Positions 1-9,401 of a DNA stretch of 63,987 bases are shown one piece after another. Below the pieces are notes generated by a model. It did no database searches, was not told where the DNA came from, and saw nothing but the letters and a program-made list of their open reading frames with translations. How positions within the stretch are numbered: the stretch's first letter is position 1; each line of letters starts with the position of its first letter. Source of the DNA: CALRBF01 sp964646465 (GTDB lineage: Bacteria; Patescibacteriota; Minisyncoccia; SW-4-49-11). Location: NCBI GenBank assembly GCA_964646465.1, contig CAZYEN010000015.1, forward strand, positions 1 through 63,987. Direction: 5' to 3'. Made by a program: the position numbers and the translations under genes.

Positions 1-135
1 ATCCTGTTTTACAACATTGTCATCTTGATTTTCAAACGCTCTTGATTGAACTCCATTATACAGAATAGCTGCTGCAATCATCATACCTGATAAAAGGATT
101 GAGGAGACTACTAATAGAATTGATTTATTTTCCAT
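1..135 (-). CDS. Partial membrane-anchored protein, N-terminus only
   Basis: An open frame on the minus strand starts with ATG at 135 and runs off the left edge. The 45 visible residues are a short polar start (MENKS), one hydrophobic segment at about residues 6-26 and then a polar stretch. The layout resembles the N-terminus of the anchored DsbA-like protein at 2530-3183, and it is divergent from a TrxB-like gene, so an anchored thiol oxidoreductase is a reasonable guess. No catalytic motif is inside the window, so the function is inference only. Confidence 0.5.
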   Translation of the reverse strand, partial: MENKSILLVVSSILLSGMMIAAAILYNGVQSRAFENQDDNVVKQD

Positions 136-229
136 ATTATATTATGCTAGTTATATAGATACACTATATCATACATTTTTATCTATATCAAAATACTTTA
201 CAAACCTATAATTACATAACAATATTACT

Positions 230-1168
230 ATGATTTATGATACTATTATAATTGGAGGTGGACCAACAGGTACTTCAGCATCTATTTATGCAGCTAGAAA
301 GCAACTCAAAGCAATTTTGATCACCGATAGTTTTGGTGGGCAATCGGTGGTCTCTAATGATATAGACAATTGGATTGGAGATATTAGAATTTCTGGTTTT
401 GATTTAGCTCAAAAATTTGAAGCCCATATCAAAGCTCAACCTGGACTCGAGACTTTAGTAGATAGAGTTGCTAAAATTGACCAAGTCTCAGAGACACCTT
501 ATCCTATATATGAAGTAACTACCGAGGGTGGTAAAACTTTTCAAACTAAAACCTTAATTCTTGGAATGGGAGCTCATAGAAGAAAATTAGATATACCTGG
601 GGAAGCTGAGTTTAGTGCAAAAGGAGTAGCCTATTGTGCCACTTGTGACGCTCCGTTTTTTGAAGGACAAAAAGTAGCTGTTGTTGGAGGAGGAAATGCG
701 GGTCTTGAAAGCGCTCTAGATTTACTTGCCTATGCAAGTGAGGTCTATTTATTAAATCGTAGTGATGAACTCAAAGGAGACCCTCAGACAGCTGAGAAAA
801 TCCAAAAACATCCTAATTTCAAAGGAATACTCTATAATACGGTAGTCACAGATATATTTGGGGGAAAATTAATGACAGGAATACATTATCAAAATCTCAA
901 GACACAAGAGATTAATGAACTTGCCATTACAGGATTATTTATTGAAATTGGTTCTCTTCCTAATTCTGATATGGTAAAACATCTAGTTGATACCAATCAA
1001 ATTGGAGAGATTATTATTGATCACAAATACTCCACCACCTCCCGAGCAGGAATATTCGCTGCTGGAGATATCACCGATGAGGCCTATAAACAAAATAATA
1101 TCTCAGCGGGAGACGCCGTCAAAGCTGCTTTATCCGCCTACAATTACATTCATAAATTGGAGGGGTAG
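230..1168 (+). CDS. trxB: Thioredoxin reductase-like FAD/NAD(P)H disulfide oxidoreductase
   Basis: 312 residues, the usual length for low-molecular-weight thioredoxin reductase, a cytoplasmic flavoenzyme that reduces thioredoxin. Visible are the FAD Rossmann motif (GGGPTG, residues 9-14), the redox-active CATC (136-139), the second Rossmann motif GGGNAG (153-158) and the C-terminal FAD motif AGDITD. After the second Rossmann strand the text reads LNRSDELKGDP, so the HRRxxxR signature that binds the NADPH 2'-phosphate in classical TrxB is missing; this resembles AhpF-type reductases and suggests NADH or another donor. A -10 TATAAT lies at 207-212 and no Shine-Dalgarno is present. The neighbouring anchored thiol proteins support a redox role. 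Confidence 0.85.
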   Translation: MIYDTIIIGGGPTGTSASIYAARKQLKAILITDSFGGQSVVSNDIDNWIGDIRISGFDLAQKFEAHIKAQPGLETLVDRVAKIDQVSETPYPIYEVTTEGGKTFQTKTLILGMGAHRRKLDIPGEAEFSAKGVAYCATCDAPFFEGQKVAVVGGGNAGLESALDLLAYASEVYLLNRSDELKGDPQTAEKIQKHPNFKGILYNTVVTDIFGGKLMTGIHYQNLKTQEINELAITGLFIEIGSLPNSDMVKHLVDTNQIGEIIIDHKYSTTSRAGIFAAGDITDEAYKQNNISAGDAVKAALSAYNYIHKLEG

Positions 1169-1181
1169 TTTAATATTACAT

Positions 1182-1976
1182 ATGCCACTGAAAGAAGTGC
1201 TCAATAAAGCGAAGGTTATAAGTAAAGAAAAAAAGCTTGAAATAGAGAAAAATTTAGAGTATGCTAAAAATATTATAGATGGAACCAATAATGTATATAA
1301 GGTACAAGAAGACATCTTTACTAAATATGGCTATATTTTAGGTAAAAAAGAAACAAGCCTTATACTGATAAAATCTATTCTTAGATCCATTTCAATAGAA
1401 CAAGTTGATGAATTAATGTGGAATCACTATCAAGATATAGATTGGAAAATATTACCAAAATATAATGACTGGGATTCTATTCTAAGATTAAAAGATCGTA
1501 AAAAAATTATATCTGAATGTATAGATATTCTTAGAATTAGTAAAGGAAATATTTATAGACCTATAATCTATACCTTAATTTCTCACATAGAAGGTTTATG
1601 TAGAGATATTATACTCGAATTTTTTGAAGAAACATCAAAGAGTTACACATATCCAGAATTAAAAAATAATATTACAGAAATTTTGAAAGAAATCTCTTCC
1701 CAAAAACAATTATCTTATGATAGTAAATCTGATCCCATTATAATAGATCATATACTTTCTAAGTTAATTACTGAATATTTGTTTATGAATGCTGATCATA
1801 AAGAATCAACAGAGGATATTCGAACTAAAAACCCATTTTTACTCTCAAGACATAAAATAATACATGGAAATATTTTTACAAACGAAGCTCTATCAAAAAG
1901 TAATCTTATTCGTTTATTATTAATATTTGTATATCTTGGAGATATTTATTACTGGCTTAAAATTAAGAAACCATAA
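1182..1976 (+). CDS. HEPN-like protein of unknown function
   Basis: The frame is open from upstream, but the ATG at 1182 lies 11 bp after trxB ends and avoids overlap, giving 264 residues. The protein is helical and Lys/Ile-rich, with no signal peptide. Near the C-terminus it has SRHKIIHGN: R223-x4-H228 followed by G, the R-x4-6-H pattern of HEPN ribonucleases found in toxins and defence proteins. No partner nucleotidyltransferase is adjacent. The tail overlaps the convergent idi gene by 14 bp. HEPN membership is inferred from one motif and the helical character. Confidence 0.6.
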   Translation: MPLKEVLNKAKVISKEKKLEIEKNLEYAKNIIDGTNNVYKVQEDIFTKYGYILGKKETSLILIKSILRSISIEQVDELMWNHYQDIDWKILPKYNDWDSILRLKDRKKIISECIDILRISKGNIYRPIIYTLISHIEGLCRDIILEFFEETSKSYTYPELKNNITEILKEISSQKQLSYDSKSDPIIIDHILSKLITEYLFMNADHKESTEDIRTKNPFLLSRHKIIHGNIFTNEALSKSNLIRLLLIFVYLGDIYYWLKIKKP

Positions 1977-2520
1977 ACTCCTGAAACACCTTCGTTTTTT
2001 CCAACAACCTTAACTCCTCCTTACACCACTCCGAAAAAGTAATCTCATCTGCAAAGGCTCTGGCTACAAACTCATCCCAATCAAGCCATTCATAATTCTC
2101 TACTTCTTCTGGATGTGGGGTTACAATATCAGAGCTAATCCCAAAAAATATTGGGCAAATTTCATTTTCTACTACTCCATCTCGCTCAAAACGGTAGCGA
2201 TAAGGACTAGCCTCCACTAAAGCCTCAAAATACTCAATCCCTAATTCATATTTAGCTCTTCTCCTGACAGCATCTATAGTCTCCTCCTCTAGCTCAGGAT
2301 GTCCGCAACAACTATTAGACCATACTAATGGCCAAGTTTTTTTACCTCTCCACCTTTGCTGAATTAGAAATTTTTTATCCTCAGGACGAAATAAAAATAA
2401 AGAAAAAGCTCGATGAAGTGGTGTTTCAAGAGTATGCACCTCAGATTTAGGAGCGACTCCAATTACTTCATTTAGCTCTGTTACTAAAACAACATGTTCA
2501 AAATTTGGTTTTTGTAGCAT
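1963..2520 (-). CDS. idi: Isopentenyl-diphosphate delta-isomerase, type I (Nudix)
   Basis: 185 residues. It interconverts isopentenyl and dimethylallyl diphosphate, supplying the starter for the polyprenyl synthase at 30116 and the carotenoid genes at 34.7-38.1 kb. Family motifs are clear: SNSCCGHP (68-75) with the catalytic Cys before GHP, the Nudix-like RRRAKYELGIEY, and VENE (117-120) carrying the metal/catalytic glutamates. It lies 9 bp downstream of the DsbA-like gene on the same strand, so co-transcription is likely. No Shine-Dalgarno is seen. Confidence 0.93.
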   Translation of the reverse strand: MLQKPNFEHVVLVTELNEVIGVAPKSEVHTLETPLHRAFSLFLFRPEDKKFLIQQRWRGKKTWPLVWSNSCCGHPELEEETIDAVRRRAKYELGIEYFEALVEASPYRYRFERDGVVENEICPIFFGISSDIVTPHPEEVENYEWLDWDEFVARAFADEITFSEWCKEELRLLEKTKVFQEFMVS

Positions 2521-2529
2521 TTTTAACGT

Positions 2530-3183
2530 TTATTTTTTTAATTCAGCATCGATTAGAGCTTTGAATTCATCTACTGTTTGAGGGTTTTTGATAACAACTC
2601 CATTTAAGATAAAGGTCGGAGTTGAATTAATCCCTAGAGCTACTCCGGATTGATAATCTTTCTCTACTCGCTCTTTAGCATCATCCTCAGGTAATAGATC
2701 TTCATCAAATTCAGCCACATCAAGACCAATAGCTTTAGCATAAGCACCAAATAATCCTCTTGGGTCTTTCTCTTTAGACCATTCTGCTTGATTTTTGAAA
2801 AGCTCATCTTTCATTTCCCAGAATTTACCTTCCTCTCCTGCAGCTTCTGCAGCTTGAGCAGCTAAGTCAGCATTAGGATGAATGCTTCTTAGAGGGAAGT
2901 GTCTATACACTATTCTCAAGTCCTCACCACTATACGCGTCTCTCACTTGCTTTACAATATCCTCAAAAGCCCTACAAGCTGGACATTGAAAGTCTGAATA
3001 CTCTACCAAGGTTACTTTAGCATCTTTATTACCTAAATAGGTATCCTCATCTGTCACCTCTACATTTACATTCCTTGAGCCAGAGTCTTGAGTTCTAAGC
3101 CCCCAAAATATAGCTCCTGCTACTACTAAAATCGTAATTATAACTATTACTTTTCCGATTAAATTATTCTCTGTTGCTTCCAT
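2530..3183 (-). CDS. Membrane-anchored DsbA-family thiol:disulfide oxidoreductase
   Basis: 217 residues. One N-terminal membrane segment (about 11-29) places a thioredoxin-fold DsbA/BdbD-type domain outside the membrane. The active site is FQCPACRAF (C67, C70), and the cis-proline loop is STPTF near residue 188. The helical insert typical of DsbA is present. It probably oxidises or isomerises disulfides in exported proteins such as pilins. It is the first gene of a pair with idi. Confidence 0.9.
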   Translation of the reverse strand: MEATENNLIGKVIVIITILVVAGAIFWGLRTQDSGSRNVNVEVTDEDTYLGNKDAKVTLVEYSDFQCPACRAFEDIVKQVRDAYSGEDLRIVYRHFPLRSIHPNADLAAQAAEAAGEEGKFWEMKDELFKNQAEWSKEKDPRGLFGAYAKAIGLDVAEFDEDLLPEDDAKERVEKDYQSGVALGINSTPTFILNGVVIKNPQTVDEFKALIDAELKK

Positions 3184-3262
3184 ATATATCTGTTAATCAT
3201 TAATTTATAATTCTCTATTATTATATCATATATTTAACCTAGCTTCAAAATCAAACAAATTA

Positions 3263-4495
3263 TTAATGACTATGCCCATGATGATGTGTTTTCTCTTTTT
3301 CAGTTCTTGGTTTATGAACATATTTATCAAAAACTTTAGCTGCAATAAAGCTAGTGATTGGTACGGCTAGAATAATAGCAATGCTTCCTGAAAGAGTTCT
3401 CACTAATTCTTGTCCTATAAATTCAGAGTTGAGAGTCACCCAAATTGGGACATTAGCACTATTGATATATAATAACAAGAATAGAGGTAAGCTAGACCCG
3501 ACATAAGCCAAAGCTAGGGTATTGACTAAAGAAGCTATATGATCTCTTCCGACTGACATACCAGCTTTATATAGTTGCTTGAATTTGGTATTCAGATTTG
3601 CTCTTTTAATCTCATCAATTGTAGCTGCTTGAGCCACGGTAACATCATCCAGAACCCCAAGCATACCGACAATTACTCCTGCTAACAAAATACCTCTCAG
3701 GTCTAAATCAGCATTCACAATTGAGGCTAAATAAAAGGTATCCTCACTACCAACTCCAAACATCTGAGCTAAATAGACAAAAATAGCCGAAATTCCATAC
3801 GCTAGTATTAAGGTTAGGTTCATACTTATAAAAGCAATAAAAGTACGAGTCCTAAATCCATGAGAGATAAATATAGTCAAAGTTATAATACTAAAACTAG
3901 CTATAAAGGTTATCAGCACTGGATTTTGTCCATTCAATAAAGATGGAACCAAATATCCTACCAAAACTCCCACACTAGCAATTAAGCCTAATATGGAGCC
4001 CATTCCTTGTTTACCTGTAAATATTACAGTCAAAATCAAGAAAAATATCACCATACCCAATAAACCCGGTAATCTATATCTATCTTGAATATAATACTGC
4101 TCTTTATCACCTACCATTGTCCTTACCACTACTAAAACATCTCCCTTTTTATAAATTTGGCTTTCTTGTAAATCCGTCCCTCCCCCATTTTCAACTACTA
4201 TAATTGCATTTTTCTTATCTTTATTTAAAATTTTTAGAGTCAAATTTTGAGTTATAAGTTTACGACCTAATAATTCACCTTCTTTGGTATCTACAGCTTG
4301 TACCTCCGCTCTATAAAATCCATCTGGCTCAGTATATTGATCATTTTGCAAATTATCATTCTCTAGTGAATTATATTCTACAATTTTTGTAGTCTCTAAC
4401 TCATCAACCAATTCACTTTCCTGATCCTGAGCAAAAGTGTATGTTGGTAAAAAACTTAAAACTATAAGTCCAATAGTATAGATAAATTTTTGCAT
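3263..4495 (-). CDS. YibE/F family multi-pass membrane protein
   Basis: 410 residues. A signal-like segment (1-22), an extracytoplasmic region to about residue 145 with an OB-like beta-rich stretch, then seven or so hydrophobic segments including GMLGVLDDVTVAQAATIDEIKRAN, which is characteristic of the YibE/F family. The C-terminus is histidine-rich (HHHGHSH), suggesting metal contact. Biochemical function of the family is unsettled; transport has been proposed. It is 16 bp downstream of serS on the same strand. Confidence 0.8.
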   Translation of the reverse strand: MQKFIYTIGLIVLSFLPTYTFAQDQESELVDELETTKIVEYNSLENDNLQNDQYTEPDGFYRAEVQAVDTKEGELLGRKLITQNLTLKILNKDKKNAIIVVENGGGTDLQESQIYKKGDVLVVVRTMVGDKEQYYIQDRYRLPGLLGMVIFFLILTVIFTGKQGMGSILGLIASVGVLVGYLVPSLLNGQNPVLITFIASFSIITLTIFISHGFRTRTFIAFISMNLTLILAYGISAIFVYLAQMFGVGSEDTFYLASIVNADLDLRGILLAGVIVGMLGVLDDVTVAQAATIDEIKRANLNTKFKQLYKAGMSVGRDHIASLVNTLALAYVGSSLPLFLLLYINSANVPIWVTLNSEFIGQELVRTLSGSIAIILAVPITSFIAAKVFDKYVHKPRTEKEKTHHHGHSH

Positions 4496-4511
4496 ATTTT
4501 ATAGTTATAGA

Positions 4512-5837
4512 TTATTTACTTTTTGAAATAATTTCTTTAGCAAGATATGATCTTAATACTTTAGGAATTACAATACTTCCATCAGCTTGCTGATAATTCT
4601 CCATAATTGCAATAATAATTCTACCAATAGCAAAGACAGTAGCATCATTCATATGCACAAAGTGTTTTTTACCCTCAATATCTTTGTATCTTGTCTGTAG
4701 TCTTCTTGACTGAAAATCTCCCATATAGTCTGAGGTATGTGTCTCGCGGTATTGATTTTGTCCTGGAAGCCAAGTCTCTATATCATAGGCTCTAATATCT
4801 GGAGTTCCCATATCGGCGGTACATTTGAGCACAACCTGATAAGGTAGTTCTAATTGTTGCATAAAATACTCTTGAATAGCTACAATCAAATCCTGTTCTG
4901 CAAAACCAGAATCTTGATCACTAAAGACTTCAATTTCAATTTTATCAAATTGATGTAGTCTCAAGATTCCCTTCATATCCTTACCATAGGTTCCAGCTTC
5001 CCTTCTAAATGCAGTAGAATAGCCTACATATCTTAGAGGTAATTGTTTGTAATCTAAAATTTCATCTATATGAAGTGGCCCTAAGGTATGCTCAGCGCTT
5101 CCGACCAACATTAAGCCATCCTCAGTAGTTTGATATCTATCATCAATTGGATCTAGCCTACCCATTCTCTTCATCACTTCTGCTTTCATTAAAACTGGGG
5201 GAATAATTGGATTATAGGCTTTCTTAGATAAATTCCCCAGCCCTAATTTATGAATACTTTCTTGAATAATAGTACTGTTTTGCAATGTAGACAAGACCCA
5301 TTGAATAAGAGCAAATTGTAACAGTACTAAATCTCCTTTTAGATATGCAAATCTAGCTCCTGAAACTTCTGCTGACTTTTCAGTATCAATTAAATCTAAA
5401 TTTTTACCTAATTGCCAATGTTCCAGTGGAGTAAAATCAAAGACTGGCTTTTCCCCAACTTGCCTGAGTACAATATTCTCATCCTCAGTCAATCCAATTG
5501 GAGTATCATCTGAATAAATATTAGGAACTTTATACATTAAATCACTATAAATTTCACCAACTTTCACAAAATCTGAGTCTAGTTGAGATAATTTATCTTT
5601 AATATCTTTACCTTTTTGAATTAAAACATTTTTCTCCTCCTCCGACAAAGCAGACATTAATTTCATTTGTTCTGACACAATATTTTTATCTGCCCTTAAA
5701 GATTCTATCTCTTGCAATAAATTTTGCCTTTTCTCATATACCGACAATAAATAATCTATATCAAGCTCAATCTTTTTATTCTTGACAACTTCTATTATAA
5801 ATTTTCGATGCTCTTTAATATAGCTAATATCTAACAT
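4512..5837 (-). CDS. serS: Seryl-tRNA synthetase
   Basis: 441 residues, class II synthetase charging tRNA-Ser. The N-terminal coiled-coil arm that contacts the tRNA long arm is at about 25-110. Motif 2 reads FRREAGTYGKDMKGILRLHQF, as in the family. Motif 3 reads NDATVFAIGRIIIAIMENYQ followed by IPKVLRSYL, where most bacteria have NGS/T at the start; the catalytic Arg is kept. Likely active. The upstream region is AT-rich with TATAAT close to the ATG and no Shine-Dalgarno. Confidence 0.95.
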   Translation of the reverse strand: MLDISYIKEHRKFIIEVVKNKKIELDIDYLLSVYEKRQNLLQEIESLRADKNIVSEQMKLMSALSEEEKNVLIQKGKDIKDKLSQLDSDFVKVGEIYSDLMYKVPNIYSDDTPIGLTEDENIVLRQVGEKPVFDFTPLEHWQLGKNLDLIDTEKSAEVSGARFAYLKGDLVLLQFALIQWVLSTLQNSTIIQESIHKLGLGNLSKKAYNPIIPPVLMKAEVMKRMGRLDPIDDRYQTTEDGLMLVGSAEHTLGPLHIDEILDYKQLPLRYVGYSTAFRREAGTYGKDMKGILRLHQFDKIEIEVFSDQDSGFAEQDLIVAIQEYFMQQLELPYQVVLKCTADMGTPDIRAYDIETWLPGQNQYRETHTSDYMGDFQSRRLQTRYKDIEGKKHFVHMNDATVFAIGRIIIAIMENYQQADGSIVIPKVLRSYLAKEIISKSK

Positions 5838-5937
5838 AATTATAAGTAATTTTATATAGTATTAAGTATATCACAGCTCTGCTATACACTCAATATAAAT
5901 TATATGATATAATAAAACATATAATTTAGTAATAAAA

Positions 5938-6411
5938 ATGAAAATACGAACTAATAAAGGATTTTCCCTTCTAGAAATACTCTTAGTGATAACTTTACTG
6001 TCTATATTACTTGCTATATTAGTGACAAGAGTTAATCCTAGAAATATCATTTATATATCAGAAGATAATAAAAGAGAAGCTGATGCTTTAACAATTTATC
6101 AAGCTCTAGAACAGTATTCTATCAAAAATAATGGATATCCTGAATCTATAAAAAATATGTCGATCAATACATCTGCTTATATATGTAAATCGACAGCCCC
6201 AAATTGCCAAGCCCCAAAAATAAATCTATCTTCCATACTAGTACCAACATATTTTTCTAAAATTCCAGAATACTCTAAAGATACTATTAATAGTGGTTTT
6301 TATGTTGTAAAAGACACTAATGGCAAAATTGGAATTGGAGGAATAAGAAGGTTAGATGACACAACATTTGTCAAAGGATTAGAGAGTCAAAATTTTATTA
6401 TCTCTCCTTAA
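5938..6411 (+). CDS. Type IV pilin-like / pseudopilin prepilin
   Basis: 157 residues. A short positively charged leader ends in G8, followed by FSLLE with Glu at mature position 5, the class III prepilin peptidase site. A 20-residue hydrophobic helix follows (LLVITLLSILLAILVT), then a soluble domain with two cysteines (about C82 and C89). It would be inserted in the membrane and processed by a prepilin peptidase not in this window. It stands alone, so major pilin and minor pseudopilin are equally possible. Confidence 0.85.
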   Translation: MKIRTNKGFSLLEILLVITLLSILLAILVTRVNPRNIIYISEDNKREADALTIYQALEQYSIKNNGYPESIKNMSINTSAYICKSTAPNCQAPKINLSSILVPTYFSKIPEYSKDTINSGFYVVKDTNGKIGIGGIRRLDDTTFVKGLESQNFIISP

Positions 6412-6449
6412 ATAAACTTAGACTCCATTTTGGGGATTATTTATAATTG

Positions 6450-6532
6450 TGCTGGTGAACGGACTTGAACCGTTACGGAGTTACCTCCAAAGGATTTTGA
6501 GTCCTTCGTGTCTACCATTTCACCACACCAGC
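6450..6532 (-). tRNA. tRNA-Leu (anticodon CAA)
   Basis: The minus strand folds as a complete class II cloverleaf: acceptor GCTGGTG/CACCAGC, anticodon stem AAGGA/TCCTT with loop CTCAAAA giving anticodon CAA (codon UUG), a long variable arm, a T-arm with TTCAAGT, and discriminator A. The 3' CCA is not encoded, so it must be added after transcription. Confidence 0.95.
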
Positions 6533-6654
6533 AATGGATTTTGATCACTGTAAATAACTATGTTAGTATACCTGTCTATAAACCCCTTGTCAACAATTTT
6601 AAAGTATGTTATAATAGAACAGTATTAGCGATATCAAAATAAAATATTAAAGAT

Positions 6655-7329
6655 ATGCATAACTCAGACGAAAAATCTCAGCAAATTGCTGAACTAGAAC
6701 AAATTGTAAAAGAAGCAGAAGCTAGGCTAAATCAAGCAAGAGCTATGTTAACTCAGGTAGCTGGAGCTAGTCAGCCATACGCAAGTGTAGCTGGACAAGC
6801 GGAGAAAATTGTATTAGGAGAATTTACCGGAGAATATATGGTAGATGAAAGTAAAAAACAATATCCTGTACCTGCCAACTATGCTAGTAAATCTAAATTG
6901 ATCGAGGGAGATCAGCTTAAACTTACAATTACTGCAGATGGTGCCTTTATATATAAGCAAATAGGTCCAGCTCCTCGTAGAAGAGCTATTGGAAATATAA
7001 CCTACCAAGACAATAGTTATTTTGCTAAAGTTGGAGATGAGCTTTATAGATTATTAACTGCCTCTGTAACATACTTTAGATTATCTCCTGGAGACGAAGT
7101 AACAATCTTAACTCCTTTAACCAAAAAAAGTGAATGGGCTGCTATTGAAAATGTAGTTAGCTCTCAAACACTTGGAATAGTTAATCCTAATGCCCCATCA
7201 CAATTAGTTAACACAGAAGTAGCTGATTATAAAACCCCTACCCCTAATAGTACTGAAGCTGCATCAATAGATGAGTCAGGATCTGAAGATAGCTCAGATG
7301 ATGAGGAATTAAAAATACAGCCTTGGTAG
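6655..7329 (+). CDS. Conserved coiled-coil protein of unknown function
   Basis: 224 residues. An N-terminal coiled coil (about 7-38, heptad-rich EQIVKEAEARLNQARAML) is followed by a beta-rich domain (about 50-170) with a basic turn APRRRAIG, and an acidic tail (ESGSEDSSDDEE). There is no signal peptide, so it is probably cytoplasmic. I do not recognise a named family; the fold could be OB-like or RNA-binding. It overlaps the GtrA gene by 7 bp, so the two are translated together. Confidence 0.75.
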   Translation: MHNSDEKSQQIAELEQIVKEAEARLNQARAMLTQVAGASQPYASVAGQAEKIVLGEFTGEYMVDESKKQYPVPANYASKSKLIEGDQLKLTITADGAFIYKQIGPAPRRRAIGNITYQDNSYFAKVGDELYRLLTASVTYFRLSPGDEVTILTPLTKKSEWAAIENVVSSQTLGIVNPNAPSQLVNTEVADYKTPTPNSTEAASIDESGSEDSSDDEELKIQPW

Positions 7330-7754
7330 GTGTCCGAGAAATTATAGTATTTGGGATAATTGGAGTTTTAAATACCTCGATTGATATCGGGGTATTTATG
7401 TCTTTAAAATATATATTTCAGATTAACAACCAATCTAACTGGATAGTTATAATAAATTTAATTGCTATTGTATTGGCAATTATCTTTAGTTACTTTGCCA
7501 ATAAATACTTTACTTTTCAACATAAGTCTAAGACTGATGCTAAAGAGATAACTAGTTTTTTAATTGTAAATTTATTTGGATTTTTAATTAATACTAATAT
7601 TTTGAGACTTGCTATTTCTCTATTACCTAGTGAAATCAGTTTCTCCTTGATTCCTTTCTTGATAGATCCTGCACTTATTGGTAAAATATTAGGGACAGCA
7701 GGATCGATGATAGTAAGCTTTATTGGATATAAATTCTTTGTTTTTAATAAATAG
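7323..7754 (+). CDS. GtrA-family membrane protein
   Basis: 143 residues with four hydrophobic segments, the layout of GtrA-like proteins that help move polyprenyl-phosphate-linked sugars or act beside glycosyltransferases. Typical features are the N-terminal FGIIGVLNTSID, the central ANKYFTF and the C-terminal SFIGYKFFVF. The start is a TTG at 7323 overlapping the previous stop; the next in-frame ATG would delete the first membrane segment. Confidence 0.85.
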   Translation: MVGVREIIVFGIIGVLNTSIDIGVFMSLKYIFQINNQSNWIVIINLIAIVLAIIFSYFANKYFTFQHKSKTDAKEITSFLIVNLFGFLINTNILRLAISLLPSEISFSLIPFLIDPALIGKILGTAGSMIVSFIGYKFFVFNK

Positions 7755-7766
7755 AATAATACTTTT

Positions 7767-9401
7767 ATGCCTGCTTTATATCGTACTTATAGACCTCAAA
7801 ACTTTCAACAGGTTATAGGGCAAGAGATAATAAAAACAACTCTACAAAATGCGATTATTAATAATCGAACCGTGCACTCATATCTATTCAGTGGACCTCG
7901 TGGAACTGGTAAAACAACAATGGCTAGAATTTTTTCTAAAGCCTTAAATTGTATTAATCGTCAACCTAATTTAGCAGAACCTTGTAATACTTGTATTAAT
8001 TGTAAATCTATTAACGATAATGCTTTTATTGATTTAATTGAAATTGATGCTGCATCTAATCGTGGAATTGATGAAATTCGCAACTTAAAAGAAGCTATCA
8101 GATTTGCTCCGTCTCAAAAAAATGGTTATAAAATATATATTATTGATGAAGCACATATGTTGACTAAGGATGCCTCCAACGCTCTTCTGAAAACATTAGA
8201 GGAACCTCCCTCTAACACTATTTTTATTTTAGCTACAACTGATGCCCACAAAATGATACCTACAATTCTATCCAGAGTACAAAAATTTGATTTCAAACCA
8301 TTAGCTCATTCTGAGTTAAAACAAAAAATTTTATTCATTGCCAAAGAAGAGAAAGTAAAAATTGACGAGCAAGTAGTGAATCAAATTATCCTGCAAGCAA
8401 TGGGAGGTGCAAGAGATGCTGAGAGCATTCTAGGTAAACTAATTTCAGCCGGGACAGAAGATATTACAATAGACTTTGCCTCTGCTATTCTAGGTAAAAA
8501 CTCTTATTTTGAAGCTTATACTTTATTGGAATTTTTATCACAAAACCAGATATATTTAGCAATTCGACATATACATAAGCTATATGCTAGTGGCTATGGA
8601 ATTGAGCAATTAATTGTAAACTTACTCACTATTAGCCATAATATATTTCTATTACAAATTGAAAACAGTTTGATCCAAAAAGAATCCTTATTGGATGATG
8701 AATATTCCAAATTAGAAAGCCTGGCGCTTACAATATCTAAGGTGAAAATAAGAAATTTTATTCAGTCTCTTGAGATAATAAAATCACAGACACACACAGC
8801 CTATCTACCATATTTACCCTTGGAGTTAGTCATAGCTCAAATTTGGGAGATAGATAATATGAATAACAATGAAAAGAATATTATCTCCGACAATATAGAT
8901 AATACAATAATTACAAAGTCTGATATAAAATTAGCCCCTAAGACTAAGCCTGTAGAGAATACTCCTCCCCTGAATACACCCCCAGCTCCTACAATAACCC
9001 AACCTAAAGATAGCCCCGTAGTCAAAGAAACGTCTGGCTCTGCAGATGTTTATAGTGTGTACAAAATATATCCTGCTATTAATAAGGCATTAACTAAAAC
9101 CAATAAAAGTTTAGCGATCATCTTTGCGCAAACTCAACCTGTTGATATTATAGATAACACTATTGTAATAGCCGTAGAATCTGATTTTTATAGATCTAGA
9201 TTGGATAAAAATACCAAGCTTATCTTGGAATATATAACAGAACATTACCCTTCTATACTAGGTATAAATTTTGTCACTAAAAAAGTTAGCTCCATTAATA
9301 CAATGAATATAGAACCTAATAATGACTTTAACGCCGAGGACGACGAAAAGCCTAAAGATATTAACGATACTATAGCTGATATTTTCAAAGATAGCTTATA
9401 A
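7767..9401 (+). CDS. dnaX: DNA polymerase III subunit gamma/tau
   Basis: 544 residues. This is the clamp-loader ATPase of the replisome. The N-terminal AAA+ module has Walker A SGPRGTGKT (42-50), a zinc-binding cluster (C62, C73, C76, C79), Walker B IIDEAH (125-130) and the sensor ATTDAHK. A Pro/Thr-rich linker (about 390-425) precedes a C-terminal domain-like region. It starts 12 bp after the GtrA gene. Its end overlaps the convergent GH57-like gene by 6 bp. Confidence 0.96.
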   Translation: MPALYRTYRPQNFQQVIGQEIIKTTLQNAIINNRTVHSYLFSGPRGTGKTTMARIFSKALNCINRQPNLAEPCNTCINCKSINDNAFIDLIEIDAASNRGIDEIRNLKEAIRFAPSQKNGYKIYIIDEAHMLTKDASNALLKTLEEPPSNTIFILATTDAHKMIPTILSRVQKFDFKPLAHSELKQKILFIAKEEKVKIDEQVVNQIILQAMGGARDAESILGKLISAGTEDITIDFASAILGKNSYFEAYTLLEFLSQNQIYLAIRHIHKLYASGYGIEQLIVNLLTISHNIFLLQIENSLIQKESLLDDEYSKLESLALTISKVKIRNFIQSLEIIKSQTHTAYLPYLPLELVIAQIWEIDNMNNNEKNIISDNIDNTIITKSDIKLAPKTKPVENTPPLNTPPAPTITQPKDSPVVKETSGSADVYSVYKIYPAINKALTKTNKSLAIIFAQTQPVDIIDNTIVIAVESDFYRSRLDKNTKLILEYITEHYPSILGINFVTKKVSSINTMNIEPNNDFNAEDDEKPKDINDTIADIFKDSL

